Below, piece by piece: positions 1-7,337 of a stretch of DNA of 29,984 bases. Position numbers and translations under genes: made by a program. Position 1 is the first letter of the stretch; each line of letters starts with the position of its first letter. The notes below the pieces were generated by a model. The model did no database searches and had not been told where the DNA came from. It saw only the letters and a list, made by a program, of their open reading frames with translations. Source of the DNA: SB21 sp964535295 (GTDB lineage: Bacteria; CLD3; SB21); the NCBI GenBank assembly GCA_964535295.1, contig CAZHUW010000016.1, positions 1 through 29,984 of the forward strand, in the 5' to 3' direction.

Positions 1-84
1 AAGGTCGAAACTACCCGCCGCAGCTTTCTTGTACGCAGCAACATGGACGCGGAATGTTGGTCGCTCGTCGAGACTGTCAACTAA
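1..84 (+). CDS. 3' end of an upstream gene (partial)
   Basis: The first frame is open from base 1 to a TAA stop at 82-84 and encodes 27 residues ending in LVETVN. The next gene starts 23 bases later behind a good ribosome binding site, so this is probably the tail of a gene co-directional with the MglA cassette. The fragment is too short to assign a family, and a chance open frame of this length cannot be excluded. Confidence 0.5.
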   Translation, partial: KVETTRRSFLVRSNMDAECWSLVETVN

Positions 85-107
85 CCTCTAGAGGATAAGG
101 AGACTTT

Positions 108-908
108 ATGTCAAGCGTATTAACGGGAAATTTGGCGTATGTCGAAGTGATCAACATCCTCAAATTGCTTGCCTCGGGAGAAAAAGACGGAAAACTCATC
201 CTTCAAAACGAAGACGGACGCCAGAGCGGCGAAATATACCTCTCCTCCGGACGAATTGTTCACGCCGTTTGCGACGACTACCTCGGTGAAACGGCATTCC
301 GTGATCTGGTGTTATGGCGATCCGGAAAATTTGCTTTCGAACCCGACTCTACCTCAACTCAAAAATCTATTGAAAAAGACACCGCGCAACTGCTTTCCGA
401 AGGCACCGCGCTATTCCAGTCATGGCAGAAAATAAATCATCTCATTCCTTCCTTTCATATTAAATTCAAGCAAACAGGCCAGGAGCCTCACGGTTCTGTC
501 AAGTTAAAAAGCAAAGACTGGGAAATACTCAATGCTCTTTCCGATTCGGAACTTTCCGTGGCCGAGCTAACAAAGAAGATGAATATGCGGGAAATGGATA
601 TTGCCGCAATCTTATACACGCTGGTGGAGGCCGGGGTCGTTGAAGCCGGTGCAATGGCAAAGCCGGTCAACAAAGAGACCGTGGACGCAAACTTTTTTAA
701 AGTCGTTGAAAACGAATTAATCCAGCTTATAGGACCGGTCGCGTCCATTATCATGGACGACGTGATCGACGGATTCGGAGAAAACCGTAAGGATTTTCCA
801 AAAGATAAAGTAGCGGCTCTGGTTGAGGGCATCAGCAATGAAATTTACGACCCCGCCAAGCAGGTCAGTTTCCAAAAATTCATGTTTAAACAGATCAAGT
901 CATTGTAA
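108..908 (+). CDS. DUF4388 domain protein (PatA-N-like), signalling adaptor
   Basis: This is a 266-residue soluble protein. Residues 1 to about 100 match the DUF4388/PatA-N pattern: an opening like LTGNLAYVEVINILKLL, then GEIYLSSGRIVHA, then an acidic stretch with DLVLWRSGKFAFEP. Residues about 130-180 look like a winged-helix segment (DWEILNALSDSELSVAELTKKM). Residues about 195-266 are a helical C-terminal domain of the kind seen attached to signalling proteins. The ATG is preceded by AAGGAG at 97-102 with ideal spacing. DUF4388 proteins often sit with receiver domains and Ras-like GTPases in motility or polarity clusters. Its place ahead of a HAMP sensor, roadblock protein and MglA suggests an adaptor in the same pathway. 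The domain call is confident; the role is inferred. Confidence 0.8.
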   Translation: MSSVLTGNLAYVEVINILKLLASGEKDGKLILQNEDGRQSGEIYLSSGRIVHAVCDDYLGETAFRDLVLWRSGKFAFEPDSTSTQKSIEKDTAQLLSEGTALFQSWQKINHLIPSFHIKFKQTGQEPHGSVKLKSKDWEILNALSDSELSVAELTKKMNMREMDIAAILYTLVEAGVVEAGAMAKPVNKETVDANFFKVVENELIQLIGPVASIIMDDVIDGFGENRKDFPKDKVAALVEGISNEIYDPAKQVSFQKFMFKQIKSL

Positions 909-939
909 GAATTTTGCATAGTGAAAAGCGGAGTGAATT

Positions 940-1716
940 ATGGCTAAAGGATTGAGTCTCAAATGGAAAGTGCCGATCGTTATCGTGGCAGGAGCGCTTA
1001 TCATAGGCGTCGGCATTACCTTACTGGTAGTACGGCTTGTTTCAGACTCCCTACAAACAGAATTGACCGAACGCGGTAAAGCGATTGCCACCACTTTGGC
1101 CAAACAGGTCGAACGGCCATTGGTCGGCGATGATGAAGTGGATATTCAGAACCTCGTGGACATTTCATCTAAATTCACTGCCGTGTCGTACGTATATATT
1201 TCCGATAAAGACAATAAAGTAGCCGCTCAGAAATTCAAAGTCGGCTCTTACAATCAGCGCCAGGTCTTACAGGAAGGGGTGATACGGGAATCCAAAAGCG
1301 ATTACAAGATCGACCTGACAAAAGTTGAAAACACCAACGACGTCGGCGAGATTGTGGAGATCGAAAATTATGAGATCTCGACGCCTATCGGCGAGAGCGT
1401 TCTGGGCTACGCGCACGTAGGTATGTCAAGAAAATACATGGACGATATCATTCGAAGCACGGTCATCCTGATCGGCGGCGTCCTTGCAGTTACCATCGTT
1501 TTAGGCATCATTGTTTCATTATACCTTTCCAACAAACTCACAAAACAGTTGCTCTATCTGACGGATTCAGCCGACAAGATCAGTATGGGAGACCTTGAAA
1601 GCATCGTTCGGATCGATTCCACCGACGAAATCGGGGAGCTGGCAAATGCGATCGAACGTTTGCGGGAAAGTCTGAAAGCCGCGATCGATCGTTTGAAACG
1701 GAAGAAAATCAACTAA
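940..1716 (+). CDS. HAMP-domain membrane sensor with no output domain
   Basis: This is a 258-residue protein with two membrane segments, about 10-32 and 173-196, bracketing an extracytoplasmic sensor of roughly 140 residues. After the second segment comes a HAMP domain (about 197-250: SNKLTKQLLYLTDSADKISMGDL, then STDEIGELANAIERLRESL). The chain stops about 12 residues after it, so there is no methyl-accepting, kinase or cyclase module. GGAG precedes the ATG. The start lies 31 bases after the DUF4388 gene, suggesting one transcript. It resembles the input half of a chemoreceptor and probably passes a signal to a separate partner such as the neighbouring DUF4388 or roadblock protein. The domain call is firm; the signal and partner are unknown. 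Confidence 0.82.
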   Translation: MAKGLSLKWKVPIVIVAGALIIGVGITLLVVRLVSDSLQTELTERGKAIATTLAKQVERPLVGDDEVDIQNLVDISSKFTAVSYVYISDKDNKVAAQKFKVGSYNQRQVLQEGVIRESKSDYKIDLTKVENTNDVGEIVEIENYEISTPIGESVLGYAHVGMSRKYMDDIIRSTVILIGGVLAVTIVLGIIVSLYLSNKLTKQLLYLTDSADKISMGDLESIVRIDSTDEIGELANAIERLRESLKAAIDRLKRKKIN

Positions 1717-1739
1717 GGCGGTTTTTTAAGAAAAAAATA

Positions 1740-1768
1740 TTGACTGTTGCTCAAAAATTATATACACT
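1740..1768 (+). promoter_or_regulatory. sigma-70 promoter for the roadblock-mglA pair
   Basis: TTGACT at 1740-1745 is followed after exactly 17 bases by TACACT at 1763-1768. It lies in the 143-base gap between the HAMP gene and the roadblock gene. This would give the roadblock-MglA pair its own start about 85 bases upstream of the ATG, besides read-through from the DUF4388-HAMP pair. Confidence 0.5.
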
Positions 1769-1859
1769 TAGGACAGATTTATTCCCGGTCTGAGCCATAC
1801 CGTTTTTCAACAGCAAAACGAAAATTTTGTAATTCTAACATATAAAAAGGATAACCGTT

Positions 1860-2375
1860 ATGTTGCAGACGAAGAAATTAAAAGACGGCAGTAAACAAAT
1901 TATCCTTAACGGGAAACAATTTGAAGGCGTCACTAAGGTTTTGTCTGAACTGGCATCCAAGACCAAAGCCTCCGCTATTCTTTTTGCCGATATGAGCGGA
2001 CAGTTAATCAGCCAACGCGGTAATACCGATAAGATGAATACCACGGTTCTTTCCGCGCTCGCCGCTAGTGACTTCGCTGCAACGGCGGAAATGGCCAAAC
2101 TCGTCGGCGAAGATGCAAAATTCAAATTGCTTTTTCACGAAGGCGAAAAACGCAACGTCTACCTTTCCAACGTGGGTGATAATTTCTTCCTTGTGGTTGT
2201 GTTCGACACCAGCGTTACCCTGGGTTTGATCCGTATCTATACCAAAAAAGCTATCCAGAATTTGTTGGACATTTTTGAAGATTCAGCCAACCAAACCGAT
2301 GACAGCGCTAAAGATCTTATCGATTCTGAATTCGGGTCGCTGCTCGGCGATGCTTTGGATGAATCATTCAAATAA
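1860..2375 (+). CDS. Roadblock/LC7 protein, MglB-like
   Basis: This is a 171-residue soluble protein. The core (about 20-140) reads as a roadblock/LC7 domain: a helix with FEGVTKVLSELASKTKASAILFADMSGQLISQRG, then the Ala-rich LSALAASDFAATAEMAKLVG, then a strand pattern ending FFLVVVFDTSVTLGLIRIY. About 30 acidic C-terminal residues follow. MglB roadblock proteins are GTPase-activating partners of MglA. The MglA-type GTPase starts 50 bases downstream, so a GAP or co-regulator role is likely. The gene starts with ATG after an AAAAGG stretch. Family identity is strong; calling it the true MglB orthologue is inference. Confidence 0.85.
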   Translation: MLQTKKLKDGSKQIILNGKQFEGVTKVLSELASKTKASAILFADMSGQLISQRGNTDKMNTTVLSALAASDFAATAEMAKLVGEDAKFKLLFHEGEKRNVYLSNVGDNFFLVVVFDTSVTLGLIRIYTKKAIQNLLDIFEDSANQTDDSAKDLIDSEFGSLLGDALDESFK

Positions 2376-2425
2376 CGGATCGCATATTGACCTATTCCAA
2401 ATCACATTAACAGAGAGGCAGACTA

Positions 2426-3010
2426 ATGTTCATCAATTGGGCGTTGCAAGAGATAAACTTGAAGATAGTTTACTACGGCCCCGGTATGAGCGGAAAGACC
2501 ACCAACTTAGAGTATATTCACTCCAAAATGGATCCATCCTTAGCCGGTGAACTCGTTTCGTTAAAAACCAAAGAAGATCGTACCATCTTTTTTGACTTTC
2601 TTCAATTGGAAGTCGGACGTATCAAAGGTAAGAAACCTAAATTTAACCTCTACACGGTTCCCGGTCAGGTGTATTATGCATCCAGCCGTAAGGTTATCCT
2701 GAACGGCGTAGACGGCATCGTGTTCGTCGCCGATTCTCAGAAACACCGTATGGACGGCAATATCGAAACATTGCTGGATCTTGAGAATAACCTCCGCGAA
2801 GACGGCCACAGTTTGGATACTTTCCCGTGGGTGATCCAGTATAACAAACGGGATCTTCCGGATATCGAAACGATCGACAATCTGCAGAAACGTCTGAATT
2901 ACTTCAACGTCCCGTTCTACGAAGCGGTCGGTATCAAGGGCAATGGTGTATTTGACACGTTAAAAGCGATCATCAATAAAGTTGTGGCCAACGTTCAAAA
3001 ACAACTTTAG
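2426..3010 (+). CDS. mglA: MglA-type Ras-like small GTPase
   Basis: This is a 194-residue protein of typical MglA length. The P-loop is GPGMSGKT at residues 18-25. The G3 region is TVPGQ at 77-81, the MglA-specific replacement of the usual DxxG motif. G4 is NKRD at 140-143. MglA proteins are polarity switches: GTP-bound MglA collects at one cell pole and directs gliding or type IV pilus machinery, and a roadblock partner stimulates hydrolysis. Here the roadblock gene is immediately upstream. AGAGAGG precedes the ATG. A strong terminator follows, making this the last gene of the cassette. Family assignment is nearly certain; which motility or polarity process it controls is not visible. Confidence 0.92.
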   Translation: MFINWALQEINLKIVYYGPGMSGKTTNLEYIHSKMDPSLAGELVSLKTKEDRTIFFDFLQLEVGRIKGKKPKFNLYTVPGQVYYASSRKVILNGVDGIVFVADSQKHRMDGNIETLLDLENNLREDGHSLDTFPWVIQYNKRDLPDIETIDNLQKRLNYFNVPFYEAVGIKGNGVFDTLKAIINKVVANVQKQL

Positions 3011-3031
3011 TCGGTTTTTAAATTATTATTT

Positions 3032-3066
3032 AAACCCCACATGGTTGATATGTGGGGTTTTTTTTT
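3032..3066 (+). terminator. Rho-independent terminator after mglA
   Basis: Stem AAACCCCACAT at 3032-3042 pairs perfectly with ATGTGGGGTTT at 3050-3060 around a 7-base loop and runs into a T tract to 3066. It lies 21 bases after the mglA stop codon. Confidence 0.92.
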
Positions 3067-3072
3067 AATATC

Positions 3073-3178
3073 GCCACAAAGACCCCGAGGCGCAAAGGCA
3101 CACAAAGAATTTTATTTATATTTTAACCGGCTTAGCGGATATATAAATTTTTTTTTTGAGTCATCGTGCCTTCGTGGC
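3073..3178. repeat. Degenerate interspersed repeat with inverted arms
   Basis: The left arm (3073-3109) holds GCCACAAAG, GCGCAAAGGCAC and CACAAAGAA. The right arm (3166-3178) is GTGCCTTCGTGGC, the inverted form of the same GCCACGAAGGCAC-like unit. An A/T-rich middle separates them. This CCAC(A/G)AAGGCAC vocabulary is a familiar intergenic repeat type in many environmental bacterial genomes. It ends just before the uppP ribosome binding site. Function is unknown. Confidence 0.6.
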
Positions 3179-3207
3179 AAATTTATTAAAGATAACGGAG
3201 ATACTAT

Positions 3208-4047
3208 TTGGATCTGATTCAATCATTGGTAATCGGTATCGTGCAAGGGCTGACCGAGTTTCTGCCCATCAGCAGTACGGCGCATGTACGAATTATTCCC
3301 TCGCTTCTGGGATGGAACGATCCCGGCGCCGCTGTCACAGCCGTGACGCAATTAGGAACGCTTGCCGCTGTGTTGGTTTATTTCAGGAACGATCTGCTGT
3401 CACTGATGCTGGCCGGTACGCGATCTGTGGCACAATTCAACCGCCGCGATGAATGGGATGAAGCAACGGTACGGCAAGTCAAACTGGCCTGGTTCATCGT
3501 TCTTGGGACTTTGCCGATCGGCGTACTGGGATTACTTTTCAAACATCAGATCGAAAATGATCTCCGTAGTCTCGTGATCATCGGATGGAGCTTGATAGGT
3601 TTGGCGGTGCTGCTCGCATTGGCAGAAGTTGTAGCCAAGCACCGCCGTAAAATCGAGGACATGAATTTTATCGATACGCAGGTCATCGGCTTCGCACAGG
3701 CCGTGGCGCTGATACCCGGTTCATCAAGATCGGGCGTGACCATTACAGCCGGATTATTTCTGGGTTTATCGCGGGAAAGCGCCGCGCGGTTCTCGTTCCT
3801 GTTATCCGTACCTGCCATACTCGCCAGCGGCTTACTTGAACTTAAAGATCTTCTGCAGCACGGGATCGGCGACGAAGGATTATTTAATCTGATCGTCGCT
3901 ACGGTCGTTGCCGGTATTGTGGGTTATCTTTCGATAGCATTTTTGATTCGCTGGCTGCAGACGCGCTCGACGTTGATCTTTATTGTCTATCGGATCGCGC
4001 TTGGAATTTTGATTTTATATCTTTCAGGAAATCAAATTATCAAATAA
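3208..4047 (+). CDS. uppP: Undecaprenyl-diphosphate phosphatase (UppP/BacA family)
   Basis: This 279-residue polytopic membrane protein removes one phosphate from undecaprenyl diphosphate, recycling the lipid carrier for peptidoglycan and surface polysaccharide synthesis. Two signature motifs are visible. QGLTEFLPISSTAH at 13-26 includes the catalytic Glu17. PGSSRSG at 170-176 includes the conserved Arg. The length is normal. The start is TTG at 3208, because GGAG at 3197-3200 sits seven bases ahead and translation from there gives the family N-terminus. The YjbQ gene follows 19 bases later. It is separated from mglA by a terminator and a repeat, so it is a new transcription unit. Confidence 0.93.
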   Translation: MDLIQSLVIGIVQGLTEFLPISSTAHVRIIPSLLGWNDPGAAVTAVTQLGTLAAVLVYFRNDLLSLMLAGTRSVAQFNRRDEWDEATVRQVKLAWFIVLGTLPIGVLGLLFKHQIENDLRSLVIIGWSLIGLAVLLALAEVVAKHRRKIEDMNFIDTQVIGFAQAVALIPGSSRSGVTITAGLFLGLSRESAARFSFLLSVPAILASGLLELKDLLQHGIGDEGLFNLIVATVVAGIVGYLSIAFLIRWLQTRSTLIFIVYRIALGILILYLSGNQIIK

Positions 4048-4066
4048 ATTAATCGCAAATTTTTTT

Positions 4067-4486
4067 ATGAAAATTCACGGTGAAGAACTATCCGTTAAAA
4101 CTAAAGGTTTCTCAGATATTAAAGACATTACGCCTTCAGTTCGATCCGTTGTTTCAAGTGTAGGTATCAAAAACGGATTAGTTCATGTCTTTGTTATCGG
4201 TTCTACCGCTTCGATAAGTACGATCGAATTTGAGCCGGCTCTGGTTGAGGACATGAAAGATCAGCTGGAGAGATTTGCTCCGCATACGATGCGAACCCGA
4301 CATTCGAATACCTGGGGCGATGATAACGGATTCTCACATTTGCGCGCCGCCTTCATGGGCCCCGGCCTCACGGCGCCGGTGCATGAGGGTGAGGTCATTT
4401 TGGGAACATGGCAGCAGATCGTGGTGATCGATCATGATAATCGGCCCAGGGAGAGAAGGATATTTATTCAGGTGATCGGGGAGTAG
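4067..4486 (+). CDS. YjbQ/UPF0047 family protein
   Basis: This is a 139-residue single-domain protein of normal family length. Hallmarks are SVGIKNGLVHVFVIGSTAS with the following IEFEP, then a His-rich centre (RHSNTWGDDNGFSH, then FMGPGLTAPVHEGEVILG), then QQIVVIDHDNRPRERR. Some members complement thiamine-phosphate synthase mutants weakly, but the physiological role is unsettled; the conserved histidines suggest a metal site. It starts 19 bases after uppP with no clear ribosome binding site, so it may be translated as part of the uppP transcript. Family assignment is firm; the thiamine link is only family knowledge. Confidence 0.88.
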   Translation: MKIHGEELSVKTKGFSDIKDITPSVRSVVSSVGIKNGLVHVFVIGSTASISTIEFEPALVEDMKDQLERFAPHTMRTRHSNTWGDDNGFSHLRAAFMGPGLTAPVHEGEVILGTWQQIVVIDHDNRPRERRIFIQVIGE

Positions 4487-4524
4487 GTACGCGTAACCCG
4501 AATTTAAAATAAAATTGAATTTAT

Positions 4525-4617
4525 TTAAAAACTCAATCCTAAATTGATCTCAGAAGTTAAATAATCTAAATCATAATTTGAAAAATCCAGACCCGTGCCG
4601 ATGTTATAACTATTTTG
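4525..4617 (-). pseudogene. Relic C-terminus of a second outer-membrane barrel
   Basis: Directly after the stop codon of the PorV/PorQ-family gene, and in the same frame, 30 further sense codons run to a TAA at 4525-4527. The product has typical last-strand features: alternating hydrophobic residues (NIGTGLDFSNYDLDYL, then EINLGLSF) and a terminal Phe, as in outer-membrane barrel C-termini. The complete barrel upstream also ends in Phe, so these codons are not needed by it. The best reading is the 3' remnant of a paralogous barrel gene removed by a deletion. A new stop that truncated a longer protein is the alternative. Confidence 0.5.
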
Positions 4618-5571
4618 TTAAAACACATATTCGATCGCAAAATCCGAAGTGCCGGATCCTACTCCCGACCGACGGTCGAGAATATAGGCGTAATCCAGTT
4701 TGAAATTCCTTTCTTTGATCATGAATGGGATCGAAAACCCTGCCGTCAGATCAACATCGTCTAAACCCGCTCTGACAAACCATTTGTCCATGATATTCGC
4801 TTCGATACCGTAGTGCCATTTGGAAGATTGATCTGAATTCATTTCCAGATCGGACACAAAAAGCAGGCTCTTCACAGAACCCTGCAAGGGAAGGATATAA
4901 GCGGCTCCTAATTTTGTAACGCGCGGTAATTCGTCACTTGTTTTTTCATTTCCAAATCCTGAAGCGTCGCGTGAATAATCCAACGATTGGCCAAGTTCAT
5001 GAACCGCAAAACCCAAAGTCAGACGCGGCAACGGTTTGTACATCGCACCGAAATCAACGCCGACCGAAGATGCGGATACATCATAGACTTTGGAGTATAT
5101 CAGTTTAGGCGTGATACCAATGGCGAATTTATCGGTGAACCTGATGCCGAATCCCAGAAAAACGGTATACTGCGTATCTTCGATTTTCTCGCCGGTGATT
5201 TCTCCGTTGGATAACCTTACATCGCTGTCTTTAAAACCGCTTTGCAGAATGCCGATGGCAAACCCAGCCTGTGGCGGCAAAGGGCGCGCAAATCCGGCGT
5301 AGGTGAACGTCCGGTCAAATGACAATAACCCGTATGATAATGCCGCTTCACGCGACCGGATAAAAGCAAGTCCTGCGGGATTGTAATAAGGCGCATATGC
5401 ATTGTCCGCTACGGCCGTATAGGCATCCCCAAGTCCTTTTGCGCGAGGGCCTAACCCGATCCGCAGGAACGACCCCGCCTGCCCTGCCGATTCCCCGGCA
5501 AATGCGATCGAACCGCAAAACGCGCAAAGCGCGCAAAGATATTTGAAATATTTAACGCTTCTATAGATCAA
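4618..5571 (-). CDS. PorV/PorQ-family outer-membrane barrel protein
   Basis: This 317-residue protein has a signal peptide (cleavage likely after the AFA near residue 25). The family N-terminal block follows: GSFLRIGLGPRAKGLGDAYT, then ADNAYAPYYNPAGLAF. The rest alternates strand-like segments and ends FAIEYVF. PorV and PorQ are outer-membrane barrels of the type IX secretion system in Bacteroidetes; related proteins are widespread in FCB phyla. The upstream gene on this strand encodes a BNR protein with a type IX-like C-terminal domain, which fits a secretion role. The start is TTG with AAAGGG upstream; no in-frame ATG precedes the family block. The signal peptide is written in a short tandem DNA repeat. 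Family confident; exact PorV versus PorQ identity not settled. Confidence 0.85.
   Translation of the reverse strand: MIYRSVKYFKYLCALCAFCGSIAFAGESAGQAGSFLRIGLGPRAKGLGDAYTAVADNAYAPYYNPAGLAFIRSREAALSYGLLSFDRTFTYAGFARPLPPQAGFAIGILQSGFKDSDVRLSNGEITGEKIEDTQYTVFLGFGIRFTDKFAIGITPKLIYSKVYDVSASSVGVDFGAMYKPLPRLTLGFAVHELGQSLDYSRDASGFGNEKTSDELPRVTKLGAAYILPLQGSVKSLLFVSDLEMNSDQSSKWHYGIEANIMDKWFVRAGLDDVDLTAGFSIPFMIKERNFKLDYAYILDRRSGVGSGTSDFAIEYVF
5512..5538. repeat. Short tandem 9-bp repeat inside a signal-peptide region
   Basis: Two perfect CGCGCAAAG units (5521-5529 and 5530-5538) follow a decayed copy at 5512-5520. In the coding frame on the minus strand they encode the Cys/Ala/Leu run LCALCAFC of the PorV-like signal peptide. 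The unit resembles the GCGCAAAG element within the intergenic repeat at 3073-3109. Confidence 0.6.
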
Positions 5572-5670
5572 CTCGTCATACCCTTTTAGATATTCTCAAC
5601 ATGAAAAATAAACTGAAGAAATTAAAAACACATAACACAAAATGAATAATGATCAAATGTTTCAATCTTC

Positions 5671-5706
5671 AATGAATAAATGACCCAATGACTCAATGAT
5701 TCAATC
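5671..5706. repeat. Tandem 8-bp AATGAnnn repeat
   Basis: Four consecutive units fit AATGAnnn (AATGAATA, AATGACCC, AATGACTC, AATGATTC), plus a partial fifth (AATC). They fill the end of the 137-base gap between the BNR-protein stop and the PorV-like gene. No gene or clear promoter is seen there. Related ATGACTCA-rich spacers are common in environmental genomes; function is unknown. Confidence 0.65.
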
Positions 5707-5708
5707 TA

Positions 5709-7328
5709 CTAATTCCTCACCGTTAATTTACCCCAAAATTTCCTCCCGCCCGCTTCAATTATGTACACATAAGTTCCATTCGCTGCGCGTGCACCTTTAT
5801 TATTTAATCCGTTCCAGCTAAATGCTTTGGTGACCGGCTCGTTTTTCGCAACAGTAGCAACGAGATCCATCGCAAAATCGTAGATCTTGATCGTTGCTTT
5901 ATCCGACACCGAATCCAAGCCTGTTTTATCAAATTGGAATCGTACGATATTAGGCACGACCTCCGGCGAAAATGGGTTCGGATAAGCATAACTCTTGGGC
6001 ACACCATTCTTTCCTGGTTCTTTGTAAGCACGCTTCAAAGTCCATGTTTGACCGTCATCATCGGACAGAGCAAGTCCGTCGACGCTTCCAAAATAAAGGA
6101 TATTGTTGACCGCATCAATGCCAACGGAGGGAAATTCGAAACTGTAATTTCGTTCTCCGCTAACCTTATCAATCAGCGTTAGAAATTTTTCCCATGTCAA
6201 TCCCAGGTCTTTTGTTCTGTAAACGCCTTCGTCAGTCGATGCGTAAACGGTTTTGCCGTCAAATGCGACGTTATAAACAAAAGGGCCACGCAAAACGCTT
6301 CGCCATGTGACGCCGCTGTCAGATGTGACGCTAAGTCCGTTCTCTTCATTATCGCCCAGCGCCCTGTTCGTTGCTGCCCATAGGTCACGGTACGTGATGC
6401 CGCTTTCCAAATAGATTTGTTCTCCGATAGCCGTTACAAAATTCCCTGAAATTGAGCTGTTGCTCACCGTATATTTTTTCCAGCTCATGCCTCCGTCGTC
6501 AGAGTGATTGATCCCACCGGCAGAACCGGCCCATATACCGTCCCTTGCTGCTATAACTGAAAATACTCGGTAATTCAGATGTTCGATCGGGTCGATATCG
6601 AAGGAATATTCCGTATCCTCACGAACTTCATCCAGTTGTGTCGGCGGGAGCGGCGCCTGCGTGAAAAAGCCGGTAGAACCGTCGGAATTAATTTTAGCGA
6701 AACGTAATCCTCCGCCAAAACAGGCGAGCCAGACCGATGTGTCTGTTACGGCAACATCAAAACTTACGTTATCAATATTCGATTTGACGGCGACCATGTA
6801 GATTGTATCATTCACAAAAGGGGTTTTTCGGATCATGAAATCTTTAGCTACTTGAAATGTTTGAGGCTGTCCGCCGAGACCGGTACGGGTGATGGTACCC
6901 AATGTATTCGACGTATCTATTGGCTGGACAACATGTGACCATGTCTGACCAAAATCCTTTGACACACTGATGCCGCCGCCGGCGCCGTAGGTCGGATCCT
7001 GAGATAAAGAGGTGTCATAGATCGTGGTGACGTAAATAGCAGATTTACAATAATCGATCGCCTGAATGCCCCCTTTATAGATCCCATCAGCTGAAGAGAA
7101 TAACTTCCACGTTACTCCGCCGTCCGTTGTAATATTCAATCTCCCGCCCGCATCGATTAATACCGTATCGTCATGAGCCGTGATCACGCCGATGAAATTT
7201 CCTGCCGGGCGAGAAACAATTTCAGAATTCACGTTTTGTTCCCCGGAAAGTTTAAAACCACGGATACCTTTCTGGGGATAGGCAAACTGTGGCAACATTA
7301 GTAATGTGAAAATCAGAATTTTTCTCAT
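5709..7328 (-). CDS. Secreted BNR/Asp-box repeat protein with type IX-like C-terminal domain
   Basis: This 539-residue exported protein begins with a short signal peptide (MRKILIFTLLMLPQFAYPQ). Six Asp-box or BNR-like turns are visible: TTDGGVTW, SKDFGQTW, SDDGGMSW, TSDSGVTW, TKDLGLTW and SDDDGQTW. They indicate a beta-propeller of the sialidase/photosystem-stability-factor superfold. No catalytic sialidase Arg triad is evident, so a binding or structural role is more likely than hydrolysis. The last 90 or so residues (AYPNPFSPE, then TIKIYDFAMDLV, then GTYVYIIEAGGRKFWGKLTV) resemble a FlgD-like/type IX sorting domain. It starts 9 bases after the lipoprotein gene and precedes the PorV-like gene. 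Cell-surface or secreted location is inferred. Confidence 0.8.
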   Translation of the reverse strand: MRKILIFTLLMLPQFAYPQKGIRGFKLSGEQNVNSEIVSRPAGNFIGVITAHDDTVLIDAGGRLNITTDGGVTWKLFSSADGIYKGGIQAIDYCKSAIYVTTIYDTSLSQDPTYGAGGGISVSKDFGQTWSHVVQPIDTSNTLGTITRTGLGGQPQTFQVAKDFMIRKTPFVNDTIYMVAVKSNIDNVSFDVAVTDTSVWLACFGGGLRFAKINSDGSTGFFTQAPLPPTQLDEVREDTEYSFDIDPIEHLNYRVFSVIAARDGIWAGSAGGINHSDDGGMSWKKYTVSNSSISGNFVTAIGEQIYLESGITYRDLWAATNRALGDNEENGLSVTSDSGVTWRSVLRGPFVYNVAFDGKTVYASTDEGVYRTKDLGLTWEKFLTLIDKVSGERNYSFEFPSVGIDAVNNILYFGSVDGLALSDDDGQTWTLKRAYKEPGKNGVPKSYAYPNPFSPEVVPNIVRFQFDKTGLDSVSDKATIKIYDFAMDLVATVAKNEPVTKAFSWNGLNNKGARAANGTYVYIIEAGGRKFWGKLTVRN

Positions 7329-7337
7329 ACAAAATAA

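Noticed and set aside
5671..5706. CRISPR-like array
   Set aside because: The units are 8 bases with no unique spacers; it is a simple tandem repeat, and no cas genes are present.
5709..7328. Calling the Asp-box protein a sialidase
   Set aside because: Asp boxes are present, but the catalytic Arg triad and Tyr/Glu pair cannot be placed.
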